Positions 24,100 through 34,579 of a stretch of 64,000 bases of DNA are shown here, piece after piece. The notes beneath the pieces are model-generated. The model searched no databases, was not told where the DNA came from, and was given only the letters and a program-made list of their open reading frames with translations. Position 1 is the stretch's first letter; each line of letters starts with the position of its first letter. The stretch lies in contig CM063110.1 of NCBI GenBank assembly GCA_031841125.1, positions 19,339,626-19,403,625 of the forward strand, read 5' to 3'. Source of the DNA: Acanthococcus lagerstroemiae. Its lineage: Eukaryota > Arthropoda > Insecta > Hemiptera > Eriococcidae. Both the position numbers and the translations under genes were made by a program.

Positions 24100-25079
24100 C
24101 TACTCGGGCCTGTTTATCCAATTGGCAAATGACGGTTGCAAGGCATCAAAGCTCACTCGTAGTGCGACGGCATTTGACAAGCGGCGACAATATTGAATTG
24201 ACGACATATTTGTTCTGGTTTACAGACGTCAAGGTAAAAATGATGGGCCGCAGTTTGAAAATATATGGATCACGTTCAGTATTCAGGCACGAGGCAAAAT
24301 GTACGAAATTTTTCATGTCTAACAGTGAAAATGCTGCCCAAGTTGACATTTTCTGAAAAATTCGTGTTTATTCATGATAAATACGAGTAAGTATCTCATG
24401 CACAAACCATAGGACTTTTAGAATGATCTGGGCGTATGAACAAGTACAACCACAAGATTAATTGAATAAAGGTGTCATTTGTTATTTTATGTTTTTATTT
24501 TTTCGCTCTTTTCGCCATTTTTTGCACAATACAAAACAGAATCACAGGTAAGGGTGGAACCGAATTCGAAAATACTTTCACGAACAAAGTGACAAGAGAT
24601 GGTTTAATGTGGCTTGCTGTGTCGGCTGGGACTCTTTCTGTGGGTGAAGTTTCATAAAAACGTGAGGTTGACTGTCCGTAATTTCTGTGATTGAAACAGC
24701 TGACAAATCATTTGATACTCATGAAGTCTACTGAGTGAAATCTGAGATGGAATGGAAAACTACTGTATTCATTTCCGTTTGTCCGATCAAAACTATAGTT
24801 TAGTTCAAAACACTAACTCAAATACACATTTTAGACATTATTCCGATGTGAGGGCTGTGGCAGATGCGGGAAGCAATTCTGCGAAGGTCATTTAAAATAT
24901 GTAAAAATTGAATCGTTTTCTAGCAGAAACTAGTTTCAAACTTCAAAATACCAGTCATAGTTGTGCTAGATATTAACTTTTTTCATTTACTGGATTCTCG
25001 ATAGGACAATTTCTGAGGCATTTCTGACGTTCATCACAATAACATTCAATTTTTCATCGAGGAGTTGGAGAGGGTTTAA
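24100..25079. other. Upstream of paralogue A; no gene recognised
   Basis: Flanking sequence that could hold enhancers for paralogue A. Short open frames are unrecognised. Confidence 0.3.
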
Positions 25080-25585
25080 GTGAGGTGTCCTTAAGTCTAG
25101 CTGAAACTTTTCAACAGTCGTTTAAAAGCTTAGAAACTCTCCCACAACGTGTTAAAGACTTGCTGAAAATGTTTAAAAATCAAATCGTTCACAACGCCTT
25201 ACGACTATTATAAACCAGACCAAAGCATTTCAAGACATTATCAAGACTTTTTAAAGCTCTTCTATCCTAATTTACGACTCCTTTGAACTCGCATAAAAAT
25301 TTAAAGCTCATGTAGATATGTAGAACTCTCTAAACTATTTAGGTTTTTTTTTTTAAAGACCAAGTATTTTGCTTGAAACTTGACTTCTCAAGAGATTTAA
25401 GACTTTTTTTACGATCTTCGTGACTATTAACTCTCCAGGACTCAATCAAGACGTTCGGAGATTCTTCTGCACTTATCTAAGAAATCGTGAGAATTTTAAA
25501 AGTCAGCTACAACTCTCTAAAAACTCGTTTCAAACTCGCTCCATATTCGCTAAAATAATTTGAAGCTTGTTCAGCTGGCTGTGGG
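25080..25585. repeat. Degenerate AAGACTC-type minisatellite
   Basis: Recurring words such as AAAGACTTGCTGAAAA, CAAGACTTTTTAAAGCTC and TACAACTCTCTAAAAACTCG with a rough 25-35 base spacing match the texture of the array near 7.7-9.1 kb. Confidence 0.45.
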
Positions 25586-25644
25586 TCACCTGAATTCCAG
25601 ATAACGCAGGGTGAGCATTGCCTCGGTCACTAGAGTGGACTCCC

Positions 25645-26700
25645 GACCATTTTCCCGAAACCACCTTCTCGAAAGACAATTTTCCTAAGAAGTAAACATC
25701 CTGAAAAGTTTTTCCACGAATCCGTTTTCCCGAATTCCAAAACCCGAAAGCATTACTTCCCGGAGGAAAAAAAGAAACTTAAGGTTCAAAAAATCAGTTC
25801 TATTTTTTAAACGTTAAAGACTAGTGTTATAGAAAACATTGGATGGTGCTTCCCAAAGAGCCTGGTACCCTTCCGGCAAGACAGCTAATTCCATTAACGA
25901 CTTCGGGTTTAGAGGGAGATCTTTTCGTCGGGTCCTTCGAATCGCTCTTCGTATCACATCATCTCGTTTCGAGATCTGATAGAGGCCTCGGGTGGGACAT
26001 CGGTCAGTTCAGTTCTTAACAGCTGTGCGAGAGGTTGTTCTGGATGATCTGCAGCTTTTCTTTTTATTCCGGGCATTACTACTTCAGAACTTCACCAAAG
26101 CATTCTTCCTGGTTAGGAGGATGCTCATGCACTGACTCCGTTGGTCCTTTGTTTATGATTACAATTTCATCAGCAGCCGATATGTTGGTAATATAGCCCA
26201 GGCCTTGCATTCTCTGGCTCGTAATTTAGGACAATCCCAAAATACGAGTTCGTTCGTTCTTCACAAGCGGAGGTATACAAAACCATCGATTAACTACTTT
26301 GGGTTCACTAGTTTAGCCATTTTTATATTTATACTTTCTATCAGCTTTAAACGATTTATGAGACATCTCTGACCATACACTGCCTTTGTTGACTAAATAC
26401 ACATTCCATGGATATTTTAAACACTTCTTTCATGAGGGAAACATCGAGTATGGAAGAAAAACGCTCTATTCTGGAGAACAGATTCGGAATTTTACTTTTC
26501 AGGCAATACAGCTGTTCGAAAAAGACGCTTTCGGGATTTCAGCCTTCGGAAAGTGTAGCTCTTCGGGAAAACGCTTTCAGATTTTTGGATTCAGGGAAAC
26601 AGATTCGGAAAAAAGTTTTTCGGGATGTTTACTCTTCGGGAAAATTGTCTTTAGGAAAACTGGATTCGGGAAAGTGTCCGGGAATCCTAGTCAGGACAGT
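25645..26700. mobile_element. Foldback element with about 120-base inverted arms rich in TTCCCGAA
   Basis: The left arm (about 25660-25780) contains GACAATTTTCCTAAGAAGTA, AACATCCTGAAAAGTTTTTC and GAATCCGTTTTCCCGAATTC. The reverse complement of the right arm (about 26555-26670) contains the matching GACAATTTTCCCGAAGAGTA, AACATCCCGAAAAACTTTTT and GAATCTGTTTCCCTGAATCC. Each arm is itself a series of TTCCCGAA-type words every 20-25 bases. The 750-base middle has no recognised coding sequence. Confidence 0.65.
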
Positions 26701-26825
26701 ACGAATCCGAATCATGGAGAGGTGAAATGGGGGCCCGGGCTAGCCTCAAAGCGTCCCTTCTGGAAAGGTAGTTTTCGGGGCTAGAGGTGTGGTGTGGCAT
26801 GCGTGCATCGCCATACGCTCCACTA
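26700..26825 (-). repeat. Dispersed repeat, GGGACGTATGGCGATGCACG family, reverse copy
   Basis: Reads GTGTGGCATGCGTGCATCGC then CATACGCTCCAC on the plus strand, the reverse of the core seen at 15572-15685. Confidence 0.6.
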
Positions 26826-27030
26826 AGTGAAAAGAGACTCTTTGTGACTTTTCCTAACTTGATGAGAACTCTTCAGCTTTTTAATACTTGTTAAATTTCA
26901 TCTAAGGCTCTTGAAAACTCGTTCAGAGCTCTGTAAGACTCTTCCGGACTTGTTGAAGACTCGCTATGATTCTCCAAGACGCGTTTGTAACTTACACTAG
27001 ACTTTCACACTTGTTAAGACTCTTCAAGGC
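26826..27030. repeat. Degenerate AAGACTC-type minisatellite
   Basis: Contains GTAAGACTCTTCCGGACTTG, TTGAAGACTCGCTATGATTC and GTTAAGACTCTTCAAGGC, the same texture as the arrays near 8 and 25 kb. Confidence 0.45.
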
Positions 27031-28493
27031 ACCTGCAGTTTGTTTGGGATTTTGTAAGTCCTTCCCATCGATTAGCCACCTTTGAGTCATTTTCAATTTG
27101 AATTTTTCTTTTCGGAGATGGAGGACCATTTCCCTCATTGCTGTCCACGTGTATCCATATCTGATGTGTGGCAAAGACATTTCGAATGTGTTATAAATAA
27201 GTACCATATTGTAAGTTTATATTTCTGAGTACATTTTTGATCAGGGTCGGTGCAAACAATGTTTTAGATAGAGCAAGGTAGTGGCTGGTAATAATATCAA
27301 TAGAAATTCAACAAAAGTAAAATAATCCCTCTCACTCTTTCGAGTTGGCAAACCAGTTATTAAAATTTGCTGAAGGTGCCAAAGATGTGCTCCAAATTTC
27401 AACTTCTAAGAACAATCCGAGGTGTGATATCCTTCTTCGGGTCGATTCCGAGTCTTGTATTTAAACAATAAAATGAAAGAACCGTAAATGAAACCCCCGT
27501 AAGTGTTAGTTGTTCGTTCTAATAAATTGGTTACAGCTTGGGAGGGGGGCAGCTACTTCGAGAAATGTTTTCATGCACATGTATACAGGTACTTATTACT
27601 CGTACCTCTCTTCGTTCTATGTATACCAACCAGGCCCTCGCTTTTCCCTCCTTTCGCTCTGAAAAACTGCAGGGGTAGCCCACAAGAAGAATTTAAAAAA
27701 TCGCAGGTTAGACATATTACCACAAAGCTCTAATCAAACAGCGAGAAACAGTCAGCTAGACAAACCGTCAGATACAAAATATATTGATAGATAGACGTGT
27801 GGACAGACAAAAGGCGAGACCTACGCCACTGACTAGGGGGTCTACACATACGATCCGAGAGTTACCTATAAGGACAAGGTATATTGATATAGATAGACAT
27901 GTGAACAAACAGAACTCGAGACGTACACCACTGACTAGGTCAATATGTACCTACAATATGGGGGTTAACTGAGGAACTGGGCTATGTAATGACAAGGGAC
28001 AAAGTCATCTGGCATGTGCCTATTATGTTCAATTACAACGAATTATGATTGGTGCTCACTCGAAATACTTGTTAGGAAAGGGTCAATATCGAAAATAAAT
28101 CGTATCTACGTAAATGTTAGTGGATGAATTACTAAAACTGCTTTCTCAATTTCATTTCAATTTACAAAAACATAAAAATATCATTCATCTGACTGTAAAA
28201 CTATTCTCGAGTAACAACACTGGCCACCGTTAAAAACGTCACAGGCGTATATTTTCAAGTCCAGACCGTTACCGTTCTTATGTCAATATTGCTCTTGAAA
28301 CGATCTCCATGGCAGTTTTATTGTACTTCTCAACTGTATGCGTGTAGCCCTCGTATAAATAATTTAAAAACCAAACGTGTGCAAATAAAACAATTTTTCT
28401 AGTGAATTTTCTGGAGTCCGGTCTTTAAATTCTGATTCATTCCTTTTTCAATAAAATGGCTTTTGACTATCGAGAATGTCCAAGTTTATGGTG
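27031..28493. other. Intergenic; contains a roughly 110-base tandem duplication (27783-27960)
   Basis: Two adjacent copies share ATATTGATAGATAGACGTGT or its variant ATATAGATAGACATGTG, then CGAGACCTACGCCACTGACTAGG or a close variant. Otherwise nothing is recognised. Confidence 0.4.
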
Positions 28494-29237
28494 CCCAGTT
28501 TTGGAAAAAGTAAGGGAAGGTCTGGAAAAGTCCGGGACTTTTGAAAATATTTCTGGATAAAACATTAATGCATATAAGAGAGCTTCCAAAAGTTTATTTT
28601 CATGTGTTGTCCTTTAAAGTGGTTTTGAAACCAAAATGAAGAAGTTTTTTTGATTTTTATATCTTGGGTTTGTTTTTATATTTTTATTCTTCGTAATAAA
28701 GTTGCAAAAATTTGAATATTGCGCGCATCTTGTCGCACGACCTGTAACTTCATTTAGCCACCTTTTGGACCGCTCTGAAACAGGGCCTGATTTAGGCACT
28801 TGCGGGCCCGGGGCCCAAATTTTGTGTGGGCTCCCAAAAAATTTTTTTAGCAACATTGATCATTATTTTCATTATTATCATTAATATCGTCATCATCGTC
28901 ATTATTATCAGGTATTTTTAAAATTTTTTTTTAAAGAGCTATTCAATAACATCCATCATCAGCTCTACGGAATTAGTTATAGGCTATTATAGGAGGTATT
29001 ATTACAAAGGTATTTCTATATTGTACGTGAGCGTACGTAGCGCGCGCGTCTGTACAAGCATGTAATAAAAAATGTGCGGGCCCCCAATTTGTGCGGGCCC
29101 GGGGCCCCCTAGGCTCCCCCCTAAATCTGGCCCTGCTCTGAAACATGTTTGGGAAAGTTAGGGAAAAGCTGGGGAAAATCAGGGAAAGCCTGGAATTCCA
29201 TTTTAGAAAGAAAAAGAAAAAACTGGACACCCTGCAC
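28494..29237. mobile_element. Disrupted MITE of the AAGTCAGGGAA family
   Basis: The left part (28494-28555) has GGAAAAAGTAAGGGAAGGTC and the right part (29145-29237) has GGGAAAGTTAGGGAAAAGCTG, AATCAGGGAAAGCC and an end GGACACCCTG. These resemble the sub-terminal words of 10443-10814. A second MITE (28781-29135) has inserted in the middle. Confidence 0.5.
28781..29135. mobile_element. hAT-type MITE, 355 bp, perfect 8-bp target-site duplication
   Basis: CTCTGAAA is duplicated exactly at 28773-28780 and 29136-29143. The left end is CAGGGCCTGATTTAGG and the right end reversed is CAGGGCCAGATTTAGG. GC-rich GGGCCCGGGGCCC words lie just inside each end, and the middle is AT-rich. It lies inside an older MITE (28494-29237). 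Confidence 0.85.
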
Positions 29238-30095
29238 GTTGTACCCGCCAAAAGGTGAGCGACTTTATCTAGAGGAGAGGGGAGTAGGGAATCCTAATTT
29301 TTTTTATAGCAAACGTCAATTTGAACAACTAAAACAATGTTGAGATAGAATTTCGCAACGTTTTCAGTTTCTTTAACTGTTTTTTTTTTTTTTTTTTTTT
29401 TGTTTTTTGGTTGGCCATGTTTGAGCCCCCGTTTGTAGCCACTGGTAGCACCCAACTATCTAGGATTTTTTAGCCATTGTTTGAATTTTCATTTTACTTT
29501 TAAAAATGTGTTTCAAGGCTCCCGCTTTTTAATACGTTTTCGCCAAAAGACCTGATTCAGAGGTCTCAGAAAGTTAAAAAATCAAATTTCAGCACTGGAC
29601 ACGAAATTAAAATAACAAAACGAATGCATCGCTACACTTTCTTAGTTTTTGAATGCATTAGATTCGAATGTTAGAATTTTTTTGCTATTCAAAGATCATT
29701 TTCAGAATGAGAATACTTTCGTCAAAATCGTAAAGTTGGATTGGTCATCATCTCATTAACATAACAAACAAAATATTCAGACACTTTTCTTGTGATTTCA
29801 AACACGGAAAATTGCTTTCGCCGTTGATGACAACCAGTTCACAATAGTGAGTAGTACAGTGGCAACCCTAGTGGATGAAAATAGCCCAATTTTTCTTATT
29901 AACGATAAAAATGCTAACTGCAAATAACATTCCGGCTAAGTTTCATCAAAGTTTATGTAACAAACTTCAATAATTTAATTGACTTAGCAATCTGACAGAT
30001 TTGCTTTTGGCACGAATACTCCCTCCGCGACTTCGTATCATAAGAGTATCTAATCCGGCGGTCCAACTTATTTGGGGTGGAAAAGTAATTCCGAG
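29238..30095. other. No gene recognised
   Basis: Intergenic sequence with a T run of about 22 at 29381-29401. Nothing else is recognised. Confidence 0.3.
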
Positions 30096-30103
30096 CACTG
30101 GCT

Positions 30104-30491
30104 CAGTGGCGGAACCAAGGGCGGGCCTGGGTAGGCCAGGCCCTTCCAAAAATTTTTTTGGCCCGCCCAATTTTTTTTTTGAACGATCTGAAATTTTTTA
30201 ACGAAAAATAACTCACTTACAATAGACGAAAAGAATTCAAAAATAAAATACTTATAATCGATTTGCCAAAAGTTTAAATTTAGATAATGTTGTAGAGAAT
30301 TTTGCTCTTCATCATAAAAATAGTCGTATTCTTTTATATTAATTGTTAATATTATGTAAGTACATACATATACAAATTTTTATAACAAGTACATAGTTTC
30401 ATTCAAGCCGGCGTTTTATTAAAAAAATCCCCGTCCTTAACAATCCGGCCCTTCCGTGCCCACCCGAAAAAAAATCGTAGTTCCGCCACTG
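30104..30491. mobile_element. hAT-type MITE, 388 bp, perfect 8-bp target-site duplication
   Basis: CACTGGCT is duplicated exactly at 30096-30103 and 30492-30499. The left end is CAGTGGCGGAACCAAGG; the right end reversed is CAGTGGCGGAACTACG. It has no coding capacity. It shares its terminal CAGTGGCGGA with 4733-5258. Confidence 0.85.
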
Positions 30492-30499
30492 CACTGGCT

Positions 30500-31175
30500 T
30501 AAGATGTAACTCAGATAAATGTGTGCTGGAGTGCTAATGTCCTCTTCACGTATGCTATACTTACTTCGGATAAGATATTCAGTTCACATCAAGAATTTTA
30601 GAACAACCAAATTACTGAAGCCTGTAGCTGCAACACTGGTAAACTCATAGTGTTGACACTTTTAACCTACCCATCGATTTCTTGTAAAAATGAATGCATG
30701 ACTAGTTTTCTTTTTCGTTGTATTTGACCTACTCTAACAAAAAATCCGTAACTTGAAACATTGGAAGCACAGAAATTTCACAAGCCTCATTTTTTTAATG
30801 GGAATAATTTAAACCAGTTTGCGAAGGTAGAGTCGTATCAGTCGGAAGCAAATGGGCCAGTTTCGGATGTCATTCCAGCAAATCACTTTGACGGCGTACC
30901 GTATATACTAATTCACAGTCAAGTACGTCATTCAAAAAGTAAGGTAGGATATTTGAAGGCGTATCAAGATCAACTGTCGCCAAGATAGGTATGAGAATAT
31001 GGTAGATGAATATTCAGTTGCTATTGTCATTCCATGCACTCAGTAGATATTAATAAAATGGACACCAACATTTGATTCAGATTTCATGTTTCGAAAAACA
31101 GGCACAAACAAAGGTAATAGAGACTCATAATATACAACTTAACGAGTACTCAACGGAATTAGATAAGTCAGTAGT
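30500..31175. other. Downstream of paralogue B; no gene recognised
   Basis: Intergenic sequence between a MITE and the 3' end of paralogue B. The 75-codon plus-strand frame at 30761-30988 is not recognised. Confidence 0.3.
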
Positions 31176-31181
31176 TTATTC
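31176..31181 (-). terminator. AATAAA polyadenylation signal of paralogue B
   Basis: AATAAA on the minus strand starts seven bases after the stop codon, which would give a very short 3' untranslated region. A later signal could also be used. Confidence 0.4.
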
Positions 31182-31187
31182 AAACCG

Positions 31188-33451
31188 TTAGTATACCAGT
31201 GGTATCGGATCGTTGATGGAACCCGGAGTCAAATCGATCTGTAATACAAAATGGTAGATTGTATTCATTAGTCGGAGATGTTTAATGATAGCGCTACAGG
31301 AACAAGCAACTGTCGATGCTTACCATGTTGGACACCATACCACGAGCGTTTAATTTCAATCTCTGCGTAAGGCTGAAGGCCTTGTCGAAGTACTCGAGCG
31401 GAGTGTTGCTGAAAACAGCATTCTGAATGTCCATTTGGAGTTTCGGAGATAGGTAGGGCATGATATGATCATACATGTACATCATATTGTAATACAACGG
31501 CATGAAGTCCGAATGTGTAACAGCGGCGTTTGTTAAAGCAGCGTTTGCTGCAGCAGCATTTTGGGCGGCAATGGCATCAGCAGCAGTGTACTGTTGGAAA
31601 ATTTTTATTATAATTTTTATGTACACATATGTAGTACAACTAACCCGTAGGTAGACATTAGGAGTAGATATTGGAATATACTTAATTATGTAATTACCAA
31701 TGGGTCTCGTTTCACCAAAACTGGGGATGGCATTGCTCCCGCAATATGGCTCTGAAAAATAATAAATTAGGATTACCAAACTGTTGGCTACTTGTTTAGT
31801 CACACACTTGTTTCAAATAGAACCTGACGTAAAGTGTAGCAAGGAGATCTGCAATTCCATAGGGAAAACTTTATGACCCCTTCCGCTTTTACAAAAAGAG
31901 GAACAGTTAGATGAAGTTAAAAGGTATGAGTGTGACCACAATAATGCGAGTAATCAGGATCGAATATCAAAAGTTTGGTTTCTAAATATCCGAGATATTC
32001 TGGAGTCGGTACGATTATTTTCTTTGATCTATCAGTAGTTGAGGACGAGAAATTATTCTAATAATTATGCTAGTTTGACGATGTATCGACTATGTTCTTT
32101 GTTTATGTGGATAAACATATGCATTACATGGAAATATTAAGTAATCCCTACCGAGTATCCCAAGCAGAATTCATTGAATTCCGGAGAATTAATTAATCCA
32201 CGACGTAGTTGTTCGCGTCTCATAGCAGCTGCCATTTGAGCGATCATGTTAATAGTGCTTTGGTAGTCGAGATTTGGCATCTGATCGTGGATAATCCTCT
32301 CCCATTGCTGCAAATTGCATGGCAACAGACCGTAGACGGCAGCAAGACGCTGGATCTCTGCTTCAATGAGCGGGTCTATGAGGCAAGACAGATCGCAGTC
32401 ACAGGGCATGAAAAATGGAGGTAGATCCAGTAAAGCTGGGGTGTACCACGAAGACGAAGGCAACCATGGAGAGTAGTATGCGCCTATAGCAGCGGCTCCT
32501 TTAGCAGCTGCGACGTTGGCAGCGGCGGCGTTGGCAGCAGCGGCGTTGACAGCGGCTGTGTGGACGATATTGGGATCCGCGTATGTCTACAAAATGAAAG
32601 GGTCACAGAATTCAAATAATTATGATGAAGTGATACACCAGTTTGCAGACTTATCATAGGGACGAAAACCGTAAAAAAATATTTCGTTGGGTACCTATGG
32701 TGTGGTGGGATGTATGGCGATGCATGCATACCAAAGTGGCCCCTGAGACCTTGCACCCCGACCCCAGAAACTACCTTTTCGAGTATCGCATCAGTAGCCG
32801 GAAGGACCGTTTGAGGTCGGCCCGAGCCCCCCCCCCCATTTCACCGTTCCGCTTCCGGTGCGCTCTGTCCTGCGAGGGCCACCATGAGGTCCCCTACTGA
32901 CCGAGGTTAACGCTCCCAGCACTAACTTGGAATTAGAGTTCCCCACAGCCGGACCCGCTTCCTCTTCACTTATTGGGTACCTGTAGGTGGGTAGGTATAA
33001 TAATAACCCTATTCACGTGAAGTCTTAACGATCGATTTTCGGTTATTGTTTTTCCATTGGTTTTATCATCTATGCTAGAGCCCCTGGAAACACCCGAGTA
33101 CGACATCCGCCATTTTCAGTCGCTCGGTGCCCGACAGTTTACAATTCACTACGCGGAACGTTCCACGAATCGAATGGTGAATCTACGGGCACCAAGCGAC
33201 TCGAAGTGACGGATATCAGTACTCGCTAGGCGCTCTGTCTACTCAGACCATTACGCCATACCGCTTTAAAATTGAGTTAGAATGAAAATATAGGTTGTTA
33301 TAACAACTTATTCGAACTTGAATAGATTAGCGGCACTATGATGAGTATGTGTGAGTATTAAATACATGTAAGGTAAATTAGATAAATGACGAGTGCTTAC
33401 CAGAGAGCAGACCGCCAGAAGTGCAAAGATTGCCGAGAATACGAAAGCCAT
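31188..33451 (-). CDS. Secreted alanine-rich protein, paralogue B (unrecognised family)
   Basis: Five exons on the minus strand: 33401-33451, 32152-32586, 31698-31751, 31324-31590 and 31188-31238, all at GT/AG sites in phase 0, encoding 285 residues. Exon 1 is a 17-residue signal peptide, MAFVFSAIFALLAVCSL. Exon 2 has an Ala/Asn-rich segment of the AANAAAANVAAA type, then SPWLPSSSWYTPALLDLPP, MPCDCDLSCLIDP, CNLQQWERIIHDQMPNLDY and MRREQLRRGL. Exon 3 ends SPVLVKRDPL. Exon 4 has AAQNAAAANAALTNAA, FMPLYYNMMYMYDHIMPYLS and MDIQNAVFSNTPLEYFDKAF. Exon 5 ends IDLTPGSINDPIPLVY. The cysteines, tryptophans and exon borders are the same as in paralogue A, so both are under protein-level constraint. The shared KR dibasic site in exon 3 could be a proprotein cleavage point, but this is conjecture. 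Function is unknown; the neighbouring chitin synthase makes a cuticle role thinkable, not shown. Confidence 0.87.
32700..32960 (+). repeat. Dispersed repeat, GGGACGTATGGCGATGCACG family, in intron 1 of paralogue B
   Basis: Core GGGATGTATGGCGATGCATG, then CCAAAGTGGCCCCTGAGACC, a C run, and a 3' part GCTTCCGGTGCGCTCTGTCC that is also found reversed at 41370-41395. Confidence 0.6.
33095..33225. repeat. 131-base imperfect palindrome in intron 1 of paralogue B
   Basis: CGAGTAC at 33095 and GTACTCG ending at 33225 close two arms of about 60 bases that pair along most of their length (arm words TCGCTCGGTGCCCG and CGGGCACCAAGCGA), centred on GGAACGTTCC. It is more GC-rich than its surroundings. It may be a tiny foldback transposon; no target-site duplication was found. 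Confidence 0.6.
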
Positions 33452-33515
33452 TTTCCCTAGCTGCTTTACGGCTGTACCAAAATACTGAACACGATGTAAT
33501 TGTACGTCGAAATGT

Positions 33516-33546
33516 AACTGTATTACGAAAAACTAGAATTTATATA
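33516..33546 (-). promoter_or_regulatory. Core promoter of paralogue B
   Basis: On the minus strand TATATAAA (33539-33546) is a consensus TATA box. ACAGTT at 33516-33521, 25-30 bases downstream, is a candidate initiator, giving a 5' untranslated region near 68 bases. Layout matches that before paralogue A. Confidence 0.65.
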
Positions 33547-33929
33547 CGATTCTTCGTGTGTTTATCCAAATGAAAAGAGAATGGGTGGTTGTGTCAATGT
33601 GTCGATTAGAAATTCAATTTCAACTTTTAGATTCATCGTAGTCGAATAACGTCAGATGTTGATCATCGATTCTTTGACGCGGCAAATACACTGTTGTTTT
33701 CACTGTCAGAGGTTTCATTAAATTGGGAAAAACGAGTGGCAGTTTGGTTCAACATCTACTATAGTCGAACGTGAGCCAGAAACAAGCAAGTTTGTAGGTA
33801 TAACCTAAATATGTTAAAAACCAGTAAAGAGCTTTGTGTGCGATTATCCTATGGTGAGATCTAATAGTGCTAGAAAGTTTGTATAAATGTAGCTGTCAAC
33901 CTGATGTTGGTGCATTAACATATACGTAC

Positions 33930-34579
33930 CAACCGAGCTCGTCTCTCGTCTCGTGGTCAGGCCTCGTCCTCGAGGATTCCTGCCCGTCACGTTTGCCGTC
34001 CGTGCACCTTCCTGTGGCTAACCATCGATCAGTCGACCACAGTCGGGGCAAGTCCTTGGCATGTCTCCGGGTCTTCCAGTTCTTGGTCGTTGTTGACAGC
34101 CGAGAATTCCACTACTTGGGTGGGCTGCTACTCTCCAAGCGCTTCGGTCCTTGAACAACTCCTTCCTCTTGTTATGTAAATAGGCATTCTTCAGCGGCAT
34201 GTGTAGCATGTCTTTGTATCTGTTCATTTGCCCGCCTTGAGCTCTCCAGCCCTGTCCAATCTCCCCATAGAGTGTCTGCTTCCGGAGTCGTTCGTCAGGC
34301 ATTCTCCCAACATGCCCGACCCACCTTAACTGAGCTCTAGCTAAGATCGGCTCTGTTGGGTCACACTTTGCTAGATCGAGCACTCCTTTGTTGGAAACGT
34401 AGTCCTGCCACTTGATATGAAGGATGTTCCGGAGTTGCCTCTGCCGGAACTTTTCGAGTGAATTCACGTACGTCTTGTACATTGTCTAGCATTCAAATCC
34501 GTATAATAGGGTGGGCAATACTACAGCTTTGTAGACGATTTTGGTTTCAATCTTGAGATCATTACAGTTCAGTACTCTG
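33930..34579 (-). pseudogene. LINE-A, 3' part of the reverse transcriptase reading frame (outer layer of a transposon nest)
   Basis: The minus strand reads LPTLLYGFEC, then SLEKFRQRQLRNILHIKWQD, ARAQLRWVGHVGRMPDERLR, KQTLYGEIGQGWRAQGGQMN and a C-terminal CPDCGRLIDG. This is the C-terminal region seen in many animal LINE reverse transcriptases. The frame is interrupted at 34580 by a hAT element and resumes at 37421; removal of that insert and one target copy restores the reading (RRVL joined to NCNDLKIETK). One stop lies between the LPTLLYGFEC stretch and the next frame segment, so this copy is dead. Confidence 0.8.
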
